Assembly: GCA_026388255.1 (NCBI GenBank)
Contig: JAPLKC010000080.1
Coordinates: forward strand, 50,808 to 114,807
Direction: 5' to 3'
Source of the DNA: Pseudomonadota bacterium
GTDB lineage: Bacteria > Desulfobacterota > Syntrophorhabdia > Syntrophorhabdales > Syntrophorhabdaceae
DNA length: 64,000 nt
Shown: positions 52,191 through 60,473 of the stretch, in pieces
Layout: each line of letters begins with the position of its first letter
Numbering within the stretch: position 1 is the stretch's first letter
Notes under the pieces: generated by a model
The model's database searches: none
Seen by the model: only the letters and a program-made list of their open reading frames with translations
Told to the model about the DNA's origin: nothing
Made by a program: the position numbers and the translations under genes

Positions 52191-52228
52191 CGGCGCCCGC
52201 TTCTCGCTTCACGACGGGCGCCGTTTTT
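52191..52228. terminator. Strong stem-loop between the Spy-like gene and the regulator gene
   Basis: CGGCGCCCG (52191-52199) pairs perfectly with CGGGCGCCG (52215-52223), and TTTTT follows on the plus strand. On the minus strand, where these genes are read, TTTCCC follows. It may partially stop or protect transcripts so that the lipoprotein is made in excess over the kinase and regulator. Confidence 0.6.
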
Positions 52229-52229
52229 G

Positions 52230-52658
52230 TCAATTCCAGCAATTATGACGGTCTCTCAGATATTTCACGAGCCGTTCCTTTTGTTCAGGGCTGAGCGTGC
52301 TGTGAAACTTTGTCAGTTTGTCGATCATCAGAGATGAGAATTCATCCATTCTGGCCTTTTTCTCATTGATCATTTTCTTGAGTTTTTCCTGGTCGATAAT
52401 GTCACTCTGAAGCAGGGCCAGGAATTCTTCTTTCTTGGACGCATGATTTTTCTTCATCTCCGCCATTTTTTTCTTCAATTCCTCTTTGATGCCCTCAAGC
52501 TCTTGCTGCTGTGCTTCATTCAATTCCAGTTTTGATTTGAGCTTTTCAGTAACACGGTCTGCCATCTTTTCAGGTGTAGGGCGATGGCATCCGCCGAGAA
52601 AAGCAACACAAATTAAGAGAATCGGAACACATATTCCTGCTACACATTTTTTTAACAT
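52230..52658 (-). CDS. Spy/CpxP-like periplasmic lipoprotein
   Basis: 142 residues from ATG 52658 (MLKKCVAGICVPILLICVAF), preceded by GAAAGGAGAACC; a longer frame upstream is not needed. The lipobox is LGGC, so Cys24 would be lipid-linked. The mature part is a long charged helix pair with two L-x-x-x-Q-like motifs (LELNEAQQQELEG and LSPEQKERLVKYL), the signature of Spy/CpxP chaperones. It is the first gene of a unit with the regulator and kinase, the same logic as CpxP-CpxR-CpxA. CpxP-type proteins shut off the kinase when envelope stress is low. Confidence 0.8.
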   Translation of the reverse strand: MLKKCVAGICVPILLICVAFLGGCHRPTPEKMADRVTEKLKSKLELNEAQQQELEGIKEELKKKMAEMKKNHASKKEEFLALLQSDIIDQEKLKKMINEKKARMDEFSSLMIDKLTKFHSTLSPEQKERLVKYLRDRHNCWN

Positions 52659-53022
52659 AGGTTCTCCTTTCAGGTAAATAGGGTATTTTTGCCACAATGA
52701 CCCGCTGTTATTTCAGCGTCCATCCTTTTTCAAAAAGCTGATTTTTATCTTACCGGTCACCTCCTTCCATGCATTTTGTACTTTCTGTATCTGTTCTTTC
52801 ATGGGTAATAACCTCATGGTTATGAGGAACAACCAGAATATCTCTTCTGCGGTCTTTTGGTTCAGCTTCCAATTGACAGCTATAAAGTATAGAAACTGCA
52901 TTGTCATTCAGAAGAAATACCATTTTTCTTTTGATAATGTTTTTCATGAAGGTAAAAGTGTGTAACAAAGTGTAACAGTATTGCGGGAGGCAATTAGAGG
53001 TGATTTATGATATAATGAGGTA
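52659..53022. other. Divergent region between Spy-like gene and fdhD
   Basis: No gene supported; short frames on the minus strand (52713-52968) have no recognisable content. It holds the direct-repeat operator at 52952-52976 (next entry). TATAAT at 53011-53016 is too close to the fdhD ATG to serve a leadered transcript. Confidence 0.45.
52952..52976. promoter_or_regulatory. Three GTAAM direct repeats, 10-bp period (CpxR-like box)
   Basis: GTAAA (52952-52956), GTAAC (52962-52966) and GTAAC (52972-52976), each followed by 5 bases. CpxR is known to bind GTAAA-N5-GTAAA. The gene for a CpxR-like regulator lies 0.8 kb away. The array sits 47 bp before the fdhD ATG. One further TGTGTAACAAA occurs near 54027, upstream of the GlcD-like gene. 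Confidence 0.5.
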
Positions 53023-53850
53023 ATGGAGGGAGACATAATAAATACCGGCAAGGTTTCAATCATAAGGTTTTCAGATGCAGAACGCATTCAGGTTGACGAT
53101 ATTGTTATTGTTGAAGAACCTTTAGAGATATTCATTGACGATGAGCCCTTCTATACGACAATGCGGATGCCAGGTGAAGAAATATTGCTTGCCCTTGGCA
53201 TATGCTTTACTGACGGCATTATAGATTCCATGGAAGACGTGACAGGCGTAAATTATTGCAGTGATGTTTCCCGGAATAAGATCAATGTTTATTTGAACTC
53301 TCAATTAAATAAGAAAGACCGTCTCAAGAATAAACAAAGACGCTCGACAGCATATTCGAGCTGCGGCATCTGCGGCATGGATATGATCGAGGGCATGACC
53401 AACACCACTGGCAGAATAGAGCAGAAGGTAACAATGGATATCGCAACTATCTCCAACATGCAAAAGGCTATACAGGAAAACCAGGTTGTCTTTCCTTTAA
53501 CAGGCGGAACTCATGCTGCAGGAATCTTCAGTGCAGAAGGAGAACTTCTGTCATTTTCGGAAGACGTGGGAAGACACAACGCCCTCGACAAGGCCATCGG
53601 AAAATTGTTATTCAACCGTAGCACCGCTAAGGCTGCTGTCGTTGTTTTAACCTCAAGGCTCAGCTTTGAGATGGTTCAAAAAGCTGCCCGCCTGGGTGCT
53701 GAAATCATCTGCGGGGTATCATCGCCCACCTCTCTTGCCATAGATCTGGCGAAAACAGTAAATCTTACCCTTATCGGGTTCCTGCGGGGCAACCGAGGGA
53801 ATATTTACACCTGCCCCGGGCGTATTAAAAACGGTTTTGCCTGTCATTAA
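53023..53850 (+). CDS. fdhD: Formate dehydrogenase accessory sulfurtransferase FdhD
   Basis: 275 residues. It carries sulfur from a cysteine desulfurase to the Mo/W-bis-MGD cofactor of formate dehydrogenase. Landmarks: the EEPLEIFIDDEPF start; the C114-x2-C117 loop (SSCGICGMD); FPLTGGTHAAGIFSAEGE; EDVGRHNALDKAIG, which binds the MGD guanine; and SSPTSLAIDLAKTVNLTLIGFLRG. The ATG at 53023 has GAGG only 2 bp before it, so initiation is probably weak or leaderless. No formate dehydrogenase gene is near. It fits with modABC 6 kb downstream. Confidence 0.94.
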   Translation: MEGDIINTGKVSIIRFSDAERIQVDDIVIVEEPLEIFIDDEPFYTTMRMPGEEILLALGICFTDGIIDSMEDVTGVNYCSDVSRNKINVYLNSQLNKKDRLKNKQRRSTAYSSCGICGMDMIEGMTNTTGRIEQKVTMDIATISNMQKAIQENQVVFPLTGGTHAAGIFSAEGELLSFSEDVGRHNALDKAIGKLLFNRSTAKAAVVVLTSRLSFEMVQKAARLGAEIICGVSSPTSLAIDLAKTVNLTLIGFLRGNRGNIYTCPGRIKNGFACH

Positions 53851-54067
53851 CATCACAAACAGAGAGATTTTATTGTTCTTCATGAACATGCCAACAACCA
53901 AAGGTTTGCATAAAAATCAGGTAACAGCCGGTAATAAAAACAGAATAAACGGTATACAATTTTTAGAAATCTACTGGTGTATTTTCTTGACAATAAAGGA
54001 AAATAAGGCTATAAAAAGATTAAAATGTGTAACAAATTTAAATAATATGTAGAATAAGGGGGTATGG
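53851..54067. other. 217-bp gap before the GlcD-like gene
   Basis: AT-rich. It contains TGTGTAACAAA near 54027 and AAGGGGG just before the next ATG. No terminator for fdhD was seen. Confidence 0.3.
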
Positions 54068-55447
54068 ATGTTAAAAGAATCATTAGTATCGGAGTTTCAA
54101 AAAATCGTTGGAAAAGAGAACGTCCTTACAACACCGGAAGCGTTGAAGGCATACTCATACGATGGGACTACGAGCTGGATCCATGAACCTGATTGCGTCG
54201 TATTTCCAAAAACCACTCAGGAGATCTCTGAGATCATGAAGATTGCCAATGCTGAAAAGATACCCGTGACCCCGAGAGGAGGGGGCACAAACGTAAGCGG
54301 CGGTTCTGTCCCCTGGCTTGGAGGGGTTGTCCTTTGCACGACAAAGATGAACACAATATTGAAGATTGATAAGGAAAACCTGACAGCTACCGTTGAACCC
54401 GGAGTCGTGCTTCAGGACCTGACCCTCAAACTGGCAAAAGAGGGGCTGTTCTTTCCCCCTGATCCCCAGAGCTTCCTCGGTGCTACTCTGGGCGGGATCA
54501 TAGCGGAAAATGCCGGTGGCCCAGCCTGTGTAAAATACGGTGTGACAAAACAGTATATCCTGGGTCTTGAGGTTGTGTTCCCTGACGGCAGGATTGCAAA
54601 CTTCGGCGGCAGGACATTGAAGAATGTAGTCGGTTATGATCTGCTCCATATCTTTGTCAGCTCTGAGGGCACACTCGGCGTTATCACAAAGGCAGAACTG
54701 AAGCTCAACCCCATACCGCCTGCAAAGAAAACGATCATGGCAGTATATGCAGAAATAGCAATGGCAGGCGAGAGCGTATTCAGGGTCCTGGAAAACGGGG
54801 TAATACCCGGCAAGATTGAACTTCTCGATAACTGGGTAATCAACAGAATAGAAGAGATGATGCCTATGGGACTTCCAAAGGATGCCGATGCAGTGCTGCT
54901 CTTTGAATGCGATGGAATCCCGGAAGCAGTTGAAAAAGAGACTGAAAAGATTGTTGAGATTACGAAAAAATATGGAGCCACGGATGTCAGGGTTGCAAAG
55001 GATGTAGATGAGGCAAATAAATACTGGATGGCAAGAAAGGCGGGCTTTGCGGCAGTCTTTGGAAAAGCGCCTACGGTTATGGCAGAAGACGTTACGGTTC
55101 CAAGGGGCAAGATTCCCGAGTTTATAAAAAGGTGCAGGGATTTGTCAAAGAAATATGACGTTGAGATGTGCATACTGGGTCATGCAGGTGACGGCAACCT
55201 CCATCCTGCCATACTTTCGGATATAAAAAACAAGGACCTCTATGAGAGGGCTTTAAAGGCAATGGACGGGATCATTGAGGGCGCTGTCGAGTTTGGCGGC
55301 GTACTCTCCGGAGAACATGGCATAGGTCTCGAAAAACAAAAATTCTTCAGAAGAACCATGGATCCTGTTGCCGTTGATCTGATGATGAAGATCAAGGCGC
55401 TTCTTGATCCGAACAACATCATGAACCCGGGCAAGATCTGGGATTAG
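54068..55447 (+). CDS. FAD-linked 2-hydroxyacid oxidase / D-lactate dehydrogenase (GlcD-like)
   Basis: 459 residues. A PCMH-type FAD domain is at about 35-215 (CVVFPKTTQEISEIMKIANA, TPRGGGTNVSGGSVP, FFPPDPQSFLGATLGGIIAE, GGPACVKYGVTK, GRTLKNVVGYDL, SEGTLGVITKAELKL). It is followed by the GlcD C-terminal domain with GHAGDGNLHPAIL and GVLSGEHGIGLEKQKF, ending NPGKIWD. This is the pattern of glycolate/D-lactate dehydrogenases. It is translated with an Fe-S subunit and an acyl-CoA ligase, so a lactate, glycolate or other hydroxyacid oxidation in a syntrophic or fermentative pathway is likely. The substrate is not determinable from sequence. Confidence 0.9.
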   Translation: MLKESLVSEFQKIVGKENVLTTPEALKAYSYDGTTSWIHEPDCVVFPKTTQEISEIMKIANAEKIPVTPRGGGTNVSGGSVPWLGGVVLCTTKMNTILKIDKENLTATVEPGVVLQDLTLKLAKEGLFFPPDPQSFLGATLGGIIAENAGGPACVKYGVTKQYILGLEVVFPDGRIANFGGRTLKNVVGYDLLHIFVSSEGTLGVITKAELKLNPIPPAKKTIMAVYAEIAMAGESVFRVLENGVIPGKIELLDNWVINRIEEMMPMGLPKDADAVLLFECDGIPEAVEKETEKIVEITKKYGATDVRVAKDVDEANKYWMARKAGFAAVFGKAPTVMAEDVTVPRGKIPEFIKRCRDLSKKYDVEMCILGHAGDGNLHPAILSDIKNKDLYERALKAMDGIIEGAVEFGGVLSGEHGIGLEKQKFFRRTMDPVAVDLMMKIKALLDPNNIMNPGKIWD

Positions 55448-55465
55448 CATATAAGGGGGTTGAGC

Positions 55466-56734
55466 TTGAAAGACCTGAAAGAGCTTAAAAAAATTGAAAA
55501 ATTTGCAGACCAGTGTATGAAATGCGGTTTTTGCAGTTTTTTCTGTCCTGTGTATCAGGAAGAGAAGGTTGAAACCGCAGTTGCACGAGGAAAAAACTAT
55601 CTTATAAAGCTTGCCCTGAAGGGCGAACAGGAGTTTACCGAGGAGATGGCTGATATTATCGGAAAATGCCTCCTCTGTAAACGGTGCGCTGCCAACTGTC
55701 CATCAAAAACACAGATTGACCGGGTTGTCGTGGGAGCAAGGGCACAGATGGTGAAAGACAAAGGGCTTGGTTTTATTAAGGATTTTGCATTTAGAAAGGT
55801 TATGTCAAACAGAAAGGCCTTCGGGAGATATGTAAAACTCGCAAAGGCTTTCCAGTGGATGCTACCAAAGACTGAAGGTAATATCAGGCATTTGCCTGAC
55901 TTTTTAAAGGCCCTCGGACAGGGAAGGCACATCCCTAATCTGGCAAAGACCTTTTTGCGTGATATGGTAAAACCGGTATACAAACCCGTAAACGGCGAGA
56001 AACCAAAAATGAGGGTAGGCTTCTTCATGGGCTGCGCAACCGATTTTGTATATCCTGAGCTGGGACTGAAGTTGATAGATTTTCTTACCAAAAGGGGTAT
56101 AGAGGTTGTTGTGCCGGAGAGCCAGAATTGCTGCGGCGCTGCCATCTATTTCAGCGGTGATTTTGAAACCGGTCGGATGCTTGCAGAAGAGAACATAAAA
56201 GCCTTCGAAGGGGTTGACTATGTTGTCACTGCCTGCGGCACATGCAGTTCAACGCTTAAGGATTATCAGAAGTATCTCCCCGACAACGAAGATCAGCAGA
56301 AACGGTATGAGGCCTTTGAAAAGAAGATAAAGGACAGCACAGAGTTCGTAATCGATGTTATGAAAATTCCACCGGAAGACTTTAAACTGAGGAAGGAATT
56401 TGAAGGCAAGACCGCCACATGGCATGATCCGTGCCATCTTATAAGGTATCAGAATATTAAAGAACAGCCCAGGGCGATCCTAAAGGCATTAAAGGGATTG
56501 AAATATGTGGAGATGCCCAACGCGGATATGTGCTGCGGCATGGGCGGTTCCTTCAGCGTGTATCACTATGACCTTACGAAGAAGATAGCCGACAAGAAGA
56601 TGGACGGCATCAAAGCAACGGGAGCGGATATTGTAGTTACTGCCTGCCCCGGTTGTATGATCAATTTAATAGACAATGCTCTGAGGAACAAGATGACCCA
56701 AAAGGTATATCATTTCCTGGAGCTTGTCGAGTAA
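55466..56734 (+). CDS. Fe-S subunit of hydroxyacid oxidoreductase (GlcF/CCG type)
   Basis: 422 residues from TTG 55466, with AAGGGGG 6 bp upstream; TTG 55460 is too close to that site. Two [4Fe-4S] clusters: CMKCGFCSFFCP and CLLCKRCAANCP. Two CCG (heterodisulfide reductase-type) domains follow (GFFMGCATDFVYPELG to NCCGAAIYFSG, and WHDPCHLIRYQ to DMCCGMGGSF). It passes electrons from the flavoprotein gene in front to a membrane or soluble acceptor; no membrane segment is seen. The pair mirrors GlcD-GlcF and LutA-type oxidoreductases. Confidence 0.9.
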   Translation: MKDLKELKKIEKFADQCMKCGFCSFFCPVYQEEKVETAVARGKNYLIKLALKGEQEFTEEMADIIGKCLLCKRCAANCPSKTQIDRVVVGARAQMVKDKGLGFIKDFAFRKVMSNRKAFGRYVKLAKAFQWMLPKTEGNIRHLPDFLKALGQGRHIPNLAKTFLRDMVKPVYKPVNGEKPKMRVGFFMGCATDFVYPELGLKLIDFLTKRGIEVVVPESQNCCGAAIYFSGDFETGRMLAEENIKAFEGVDYVVTACGTCSSTLKDYQKYLPDNEDQQKRYEAFEKKIKDSTEFVIDVMKIPPEDFKLRKEFEGKTATWHDPCHLIRYQNIKEQPRAILKALKGLKYVEMPNADMCCGMGGSFSVYHYDLTKKIADKKMDGIKATGADIVVTACPGCMINLIDNALRNKMTQKVYHFLELVE

Positions 56735-56783
56735 GCGTAAATTTAAAAAAGCTGACTTTAAAACTACTTAAGGAGGGTTAATC

Positions 56784-58388
56784 ATGAACAATGGTCACTG
56801 GATGACGGCAAAGGATGTCTTGAGGGTCAATGCCTTCAAATGGCCGGACAAGATAGGCATCAAAGACATGAACAAAGCGTATACCTTTAAGCAGTGGGAT
56901 GACAGGGCGTGCAGACTTGCAAATGCCCTTGCCGATATGGGTCTTAAGAAAGGCGAAAGATTTGCTGTGCTTGCATACAACTGTGTAGAGTGGCTCGAAA
57001 TATATGCTGCTGCTGCAAAGGGCGGATTTATCTGTGTGCCGCTGATGTTCAGGCTTGCAGAACCGGAAATGGAATACATAATCGATCACTGTGAGGCAAA
57101 GATATTTATAGTACAAGGCGGAAAAGACAGAGACGGGGCTGAACTTCCATGGATAGATGCGGTCAACGGGATGAAGAAAAACCTCACTACAGTCGAAAAG
57201 TATGTCTCTTTTGCAATAGATAATCCACACTTCGACGGTTTTTCCTCTTATGAGGATATAATCGCAGCAGCAAGCCCGGGAGAGCCTGCGGTAACGGTTG
57301 ATGCGGATGATATCTGGGTCATCATGTATACAGGCGGGACAACAGGGAGGCCAAAAGGCGTTATGAAGAGCCATGCCAACCTCTTTGCCCAGTATTTTAT
57401 TATGATTTACGACCACCAGTTTAATTTTGAAGACACAAACCTTCTTGTCATGCCTTGTTGCCACGTCAACTCATTGTTTTACTCCTTTGTCGTCACATGG
57501 GTAGGCGGCACTGTCATGGCATATAATATGGTGAGCTTTAATCCTGAAAACCTCCTGAAGACCTTTGCAGAACATAAGATCACCTTTACCTCTCTTGTTC
57601 CGACCCATTATATTATGCTTCTTGCACTCCCGGATGCGGTAAAGGCCAAATACGATGTAACATGCGTAAAGAAGCTCCTTTGTTCTTCAGCTCCGGCAAG
57701 GCGGGACACAAAACTCGGTATTCTGGAGATGTTCCCGAATTCAAACCTCTACGAAGCATACGGGTCTACAGAGGCAGGCATCGTGACTGTGTTGAAGCCC
57801 CATGAACAGATGACAAAACTTGGCTCCATCGGACGTGAGGTCATGGGTACGGATATAATAAAACTCTACGACGAAGATGGAAACCTCATCACAAAGCCGA
57901 ATGAGGTGGGCGAACTCTACTCAAGAAGCTCCATGCTCTTTGAAAGTTACTGGAAAGATCCGGAAAAGACAGCAGCAGCAATGAAGGGCGAGTACTTCAG
58001 CGCAGGCGACATGGCCTACATTGATGAGGACGGATACTATACACTCGTTGACAGAAAGGCCAACATGATAATCTCCGGCGGTGAAAACATATTTCCCTCT
58101 GAAGTGGAGAACTGTGTCGGCGGGCACCAGGCTGTAAAAGACGTTGCAGTTATCGGCGTACCTCATGAAAAGTGGGGTGAGCAGGTTACCGCTTTTGTGG
58201 TCCTGCATGAAGGAAAGACTGCAACACCGGAAGAGATCTCAGGTTTCTGTAAAGGCAAGATCGCCGGTTTTAAGGTTCCCAAGAATGTAATCCTTATAAA
58301 AGATGAAGAGATGCCAAGAAGTGGCGCAGGCAAGATTCTCCACAGGATGTTGAGAGAACAATACGGAAAGTGGAGTGACCACACATAA
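56784..58388 (+). CDS. Acyl-CoA ligase (AMP-forming)
   Basis: 534 residues. ANL-family adenylating enzyme. The P-loop is MYTGGTTGRPKGVMKSH (about 180). A5 is YEAYGSTEAG, the hinge is DGYYTLVDRKANMIISGGEN, and the catalytic C-terminal Lys is in SGAGKILHRMLR. It activates a carboxylic acid with ATP and CoA. The preference cannot be read from sequence. It follows the oxidase genes by 49 bp with TTAAGGAGGG before the ATG, so the three form an operon. Its final 87 bp are duplicated downstream and the operon ends in a strong terminator. Confidence 0.92.
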   Translation: MNNGHWMTAKDVLRVNAFKWPDKIGIKDMNKAYTFKQWDDRACRLANALADMGLKKGERFAVLAYNCVEWLEIYAAAAKGGFICVPLMFRLAEPEMEYIIDHCEAKIFIVQGGKDRDGAELPWIDAVNGMKKNLTTVEKYVSFAIDNPHFDGFSSYEDIIAAASPGEPAVTVDADDIWVIMYTGGTTGRPKGVMKSHANLFAQYFIMIYDHQFNFEDTNLLVMPCCHVNSLFYSFVVTWVGGTVMAYNMVSFNPENLLKTFAEHKITFTSLVPTHYIMLLALPDAVKAKYDVTCVKKLLCSSAPARRDTKLGILEMFPNSNLYEAYGSTEAGIVTVLKPHEQMTKLGSIGREVMGTDIIKLYDEDGNLITKPNEVGELYSRSSMLFESYWKDPEKTAAAMKGEYFSAGDMAYIDEDGYYTLVDRKANMIISGGENIFPSEVENCVGGHQAVKDVAVIGVPHEKWGEQVTAFVVLHEGKTATPEEISGFCKGKIAGFKVPKNVILIKDEEMPRSGAGKILHRMLREQYGKWSDHT

Positions 58389-58560
58389 AAGCATCTCTTG
58401 CAGCTCACACGGTGAGCGAGAGGGGAAGGCTCCGACGGCTCTGCCGGTGGAGGGGGCGACGCAAGCCCCTGTAAATGAAGAGATGCCAAGAAGTGGCGCA
58501 GGCAAGATTCTCCACAGAATGTTGAGAGAACAATACGGAAAGTGGAGTGACCACAAATAA
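58302..58560 (+). repeat. Direct duplication of the ligase 3' end flanking an 85-bp insert
   Basis: 58302-58388 and 58474-58560 are near-identical 87-bp copies, with about three differences: GAT to AAT at the first codon, GGATG to GAATG, and CACAC to CACAA. The first includes the genuine end of the ligase gene, including its stop. Between them are 85 bp of GC-rich sequence with GGGGC-GACGCA-AGCCCC and CGGC-TCT-GCCG hairpins. The second copy is in an open frame (EEMPRSGAGKILHRMLREQY) but has no start of its own. Target-site duplication by a small element, or unequal exchange, would explain it. Confidence 0.8.
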
Positions 58561-58580
58561 TATCGATGAACAGGATGTAA

Positions 58581-58611
58581 AAAAAGCGGGGATTGACTCC
58601 CCGCTTTTTTT
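58581..58611 (+). terminator. Rho-independent terminator of the ligase operon
   Basis: AAAAAGCGGGGA (58581-58592), loop TTGAC, then TCCCCGCTTTTTTT (58598-58611). A perfect 12-bp stem followed by a T-run, and the strongest terminator in the window. It would be symmetrical on the opposite strand too. Confidence 0.9.
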
Positions 58612-58615
58612 ATAC

Positions 58616-59416
58616 ATGAAAGACTTATTTATTGCCCATTGGGGCAAGATAATAAGAGCACTGGCTTTAACGGTTTGCTTAATCGTTGCGGTTGTTGACA
58701 TATCATATACCAGTCACCCACTCATTACCGACGATGCATATACCCAGGGAAAGGGTAATTTTCAATTGGAGGTTACCGGTGACTATGTAAATGACAAGGA
58801 TACCGACAAGGGAGCGACAACAAATTCCGCAACAGCCGCTACAACTATATACTTACGGGATAATAGAAACCATAGATATAGTTGCAACAATGGGCTATCA
58901 AAACATAAGGAAGAATACCGATGGAACTACTTCAAAAATGACGGGGTGGTTGATGCAGGGATAGATGTGAAATAGAGGTTCTACGAGAAAAGAATGACCT
59001 CTTTCTGGCAATCAAACCGGGCATAATTTTTCCTACAGGCGATAATGATAAAGGATTGGGCAGCGGCATCGTCCGCTTTCGATTCTTTTTCATCTCAAAC
59101 AAAGGAATTAGAGCCCTTTACTTTACACCTGAACCTGCGATACATGAGGAATAATAGCAAGAACGATGAAAAAAAATATATCGCTCACGCCTCTTTGGCA
59201 GGCGAGTGGAAGATTATGCGAAAACTCAGACTTGTAGCCAACGCAGGCATCGAAACATGCAAAGACCGTTCATACGTCAATGACCCGGCCTTTATCCTGG
59301 GAGGGCTTATCTGCTCTATTACTGATAAGATTGATATCGATGTGGGGATCAAACACGGAATCACGAGGACAGAGAATGATTTTACTGCACTTGCCGGTAT
59401 AACAATCAGGTTCTGA
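58616..59416 (+). pseudogene. Outer-membrane beta-barrel protein (phenol-degradation MetA-like), broken
   Basis: From ATG 58616 the frame starts with a signal peptide (LFIAHWGKIIRALALTVCL, ending ISYTSHPL) and a mature start LITDDAYTQGKGNFQLEVTG, typical of Phenol_MetA_deg-like outer-membrane proteins. It then meets several breaks: a shift near 58853 and a compensating one near 58932 (the other frame reads YGIIETIDIVATMGYQNIRK), TAG at 58974 where Trp is expected, another shift near 58995, and another before TKELEPFTLHLNLRYM. The end (DPAFILGGLICSITDKIDID and ALAGITIRF) is intact and shows barrel strands. At least four lesions, so a clear pseudogene. The transport role of the original protein is unknown. 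Confidence 0.8.
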
Positions 59417-59506
59417 GAGACCGAAATAGTTGAATACCATTTTCTTGTAAACAAATTTCAGCAAAATGAAAATTGACAATCGTTTTATTCTATACACAAA
59501 TAACCT

Positions 59507-59564
59507 TTGACAAAAGCAGATAATTTGGGCTATTTTATAGCGTTATTTACATACAGATATAACG
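59507..59564 (+). promoter_or_regulatory. mod promoter with ModE-type operator
   Basis: TTGACA (59507-59512) and TATTTT (59531-59536), 18 bp apart, form the promoter. CGTTAT (59541-59546), 12 bases, then ATAACG (59559-59564) form an operator that would cover the start point. E. coli ModE binds CGTTAT-N12-ATAACG upstream of modA in the same spacing. No ModE gene is in the window. An AAAGGAGG ribosome site is before modA. Confidence 0.75.
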
Positions 59565-59606
59565 GTATTTAACGCTTGACTCTTGTAATAGAAAGGAGGC
59601 AACATC

Positions 59607-60473
59607 ATGCATTGCTACCGTACCTTGTTTGGCATGGGCATGGCTGTAATTATTTTTTCCATGCTATTTTTATCAACGAGCCCATCATATGGCGAAGAAC
59701 TGGTAATTTTTGCCGGGGCGGCAAGCAAACCCCCGACAGAAGAAGCTGCAAAAGCATTTGAAAAAAAGACAGGCGTAAAGGTAAATATCAATTTCGGTGG
59801 TTCAGGCTTTGTGCTTTCGCAAATGGGTTTAAGTAAATCGGGTGATCTCTACTTTCCGGGTTCATCGGATTTCATGGAACTGGCAAAAAAGAAAGGGCTG
59901 GTCTTCCCTGAAACCGAGCGCTATGTCGTATACCTTGTCCCGACCATAAACGTACAGAAGGGAAACCCGAAGGGGATAAAATCGCTTCAGGATCTCACAA
60001 GGCCGGGGGTCCGGGTTGCCATTGCAAACCCTGAAGGGGTCTGTCTTGGCTTGTACACTGTTGAGATTATTGAAAAGAATTTCGCTCCCGCAGAAAAGGC
60101 TGCCTTTAAAAAAAATCTTGTCAATTATACAGAAAGCTGCGAAAAAACAGCAACCGCTGTGTCATTGAAGGCAGTGGATGCTGTGATCGGCTGGAACGTA
60201 TTCGAGTACTGGAGTCCGGATCGTATAGAAACCATCCCCCTTAAAAAACAGGAGGTTGTACGTATCGGTTATATCCCTATCGCCATATCGAAATTTACCA
60301 AAAACAGGGTCCTTGCCCAAAAATTTATTGATTTTGTTTTATCCGAGGAAGGAAAGTCCCTGTTTAAAAAATACCATTACTTCATGAATCCTGAAGAAGC
60401 GGCACAATGGATTGGAGAGAAAAAACCCGTCGGTGGTGAATATACGGTCCCGAAGGATTGGATCAAAAAATGA
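59607..60473 (+). CDS. modA: Molybdate/tungstate ABC transporter, substrate-binding protein
   Basis: 288 residues. Sec signal peptide (MAVIIFSMLFLSTSPSYG, cleavage near YGEE). The mature part follows the ModA pattern: ELVIFAGAASKPPTEEAAKAF, GGSGFVLSQMGLSKSGDLYF, and LKAVDAVIGWNVFEYWSPDR. It binds the oxyanion in the periplasm. The ASKPP and GGSGFV segments are where ModA and tungstate-type binders (WtpA-like) differ, and this sequence does not settle Mo against W. AAAGGAGG precedes the ATG and a ModE-type operator lies upstream. Its stop overlaps modB by 4 bp. Confidence 0.88.
   Translation: MHCYRTLFGMGMAVIIFSMLFLSTSPSYGEELVIFAGAASKPPTEEAAKAFEKKTGVKVNINFGGSGFVLSQMGLSKSGDLYFPGSSDFMELAKKKGLVFPETERYVVYLVPTINVQKGNPKGIKSLQDLTRPGVRVAIANPEGVCLGLYTVEIIEKNFAPAEKAAFKKNLVNYTESCEKTATAVSLKAVDAVIGWNVFEYWSPDRIETIPLKKQEVVRIGYIPIAISKFTKNRVLAQKFIDFVLSEEGKSLFKKYHYFMNPEEAAQWIGEKKPVGGEYTVPKDWIKK

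Noticed and set aside
52713..52968. Short minus-strand frames between the Spy-like gene and fdhD
   Set aside because: Two overlapping frames, neither with a ribosome site or similarity; the region is better explained as regulatory.
53011..53016. TATAAT directly before the fdhD ATG as a leaderless promoter
   Set aside because: No matching -35 hexamer at a usable distance; could be chance in AT-rich sequence.
58375..58560. 61-residue frame ending like the acyl-CoA ligase
   Set aside because: Its second half is just the duplicated tail of the ligase; no start site or independent domain.
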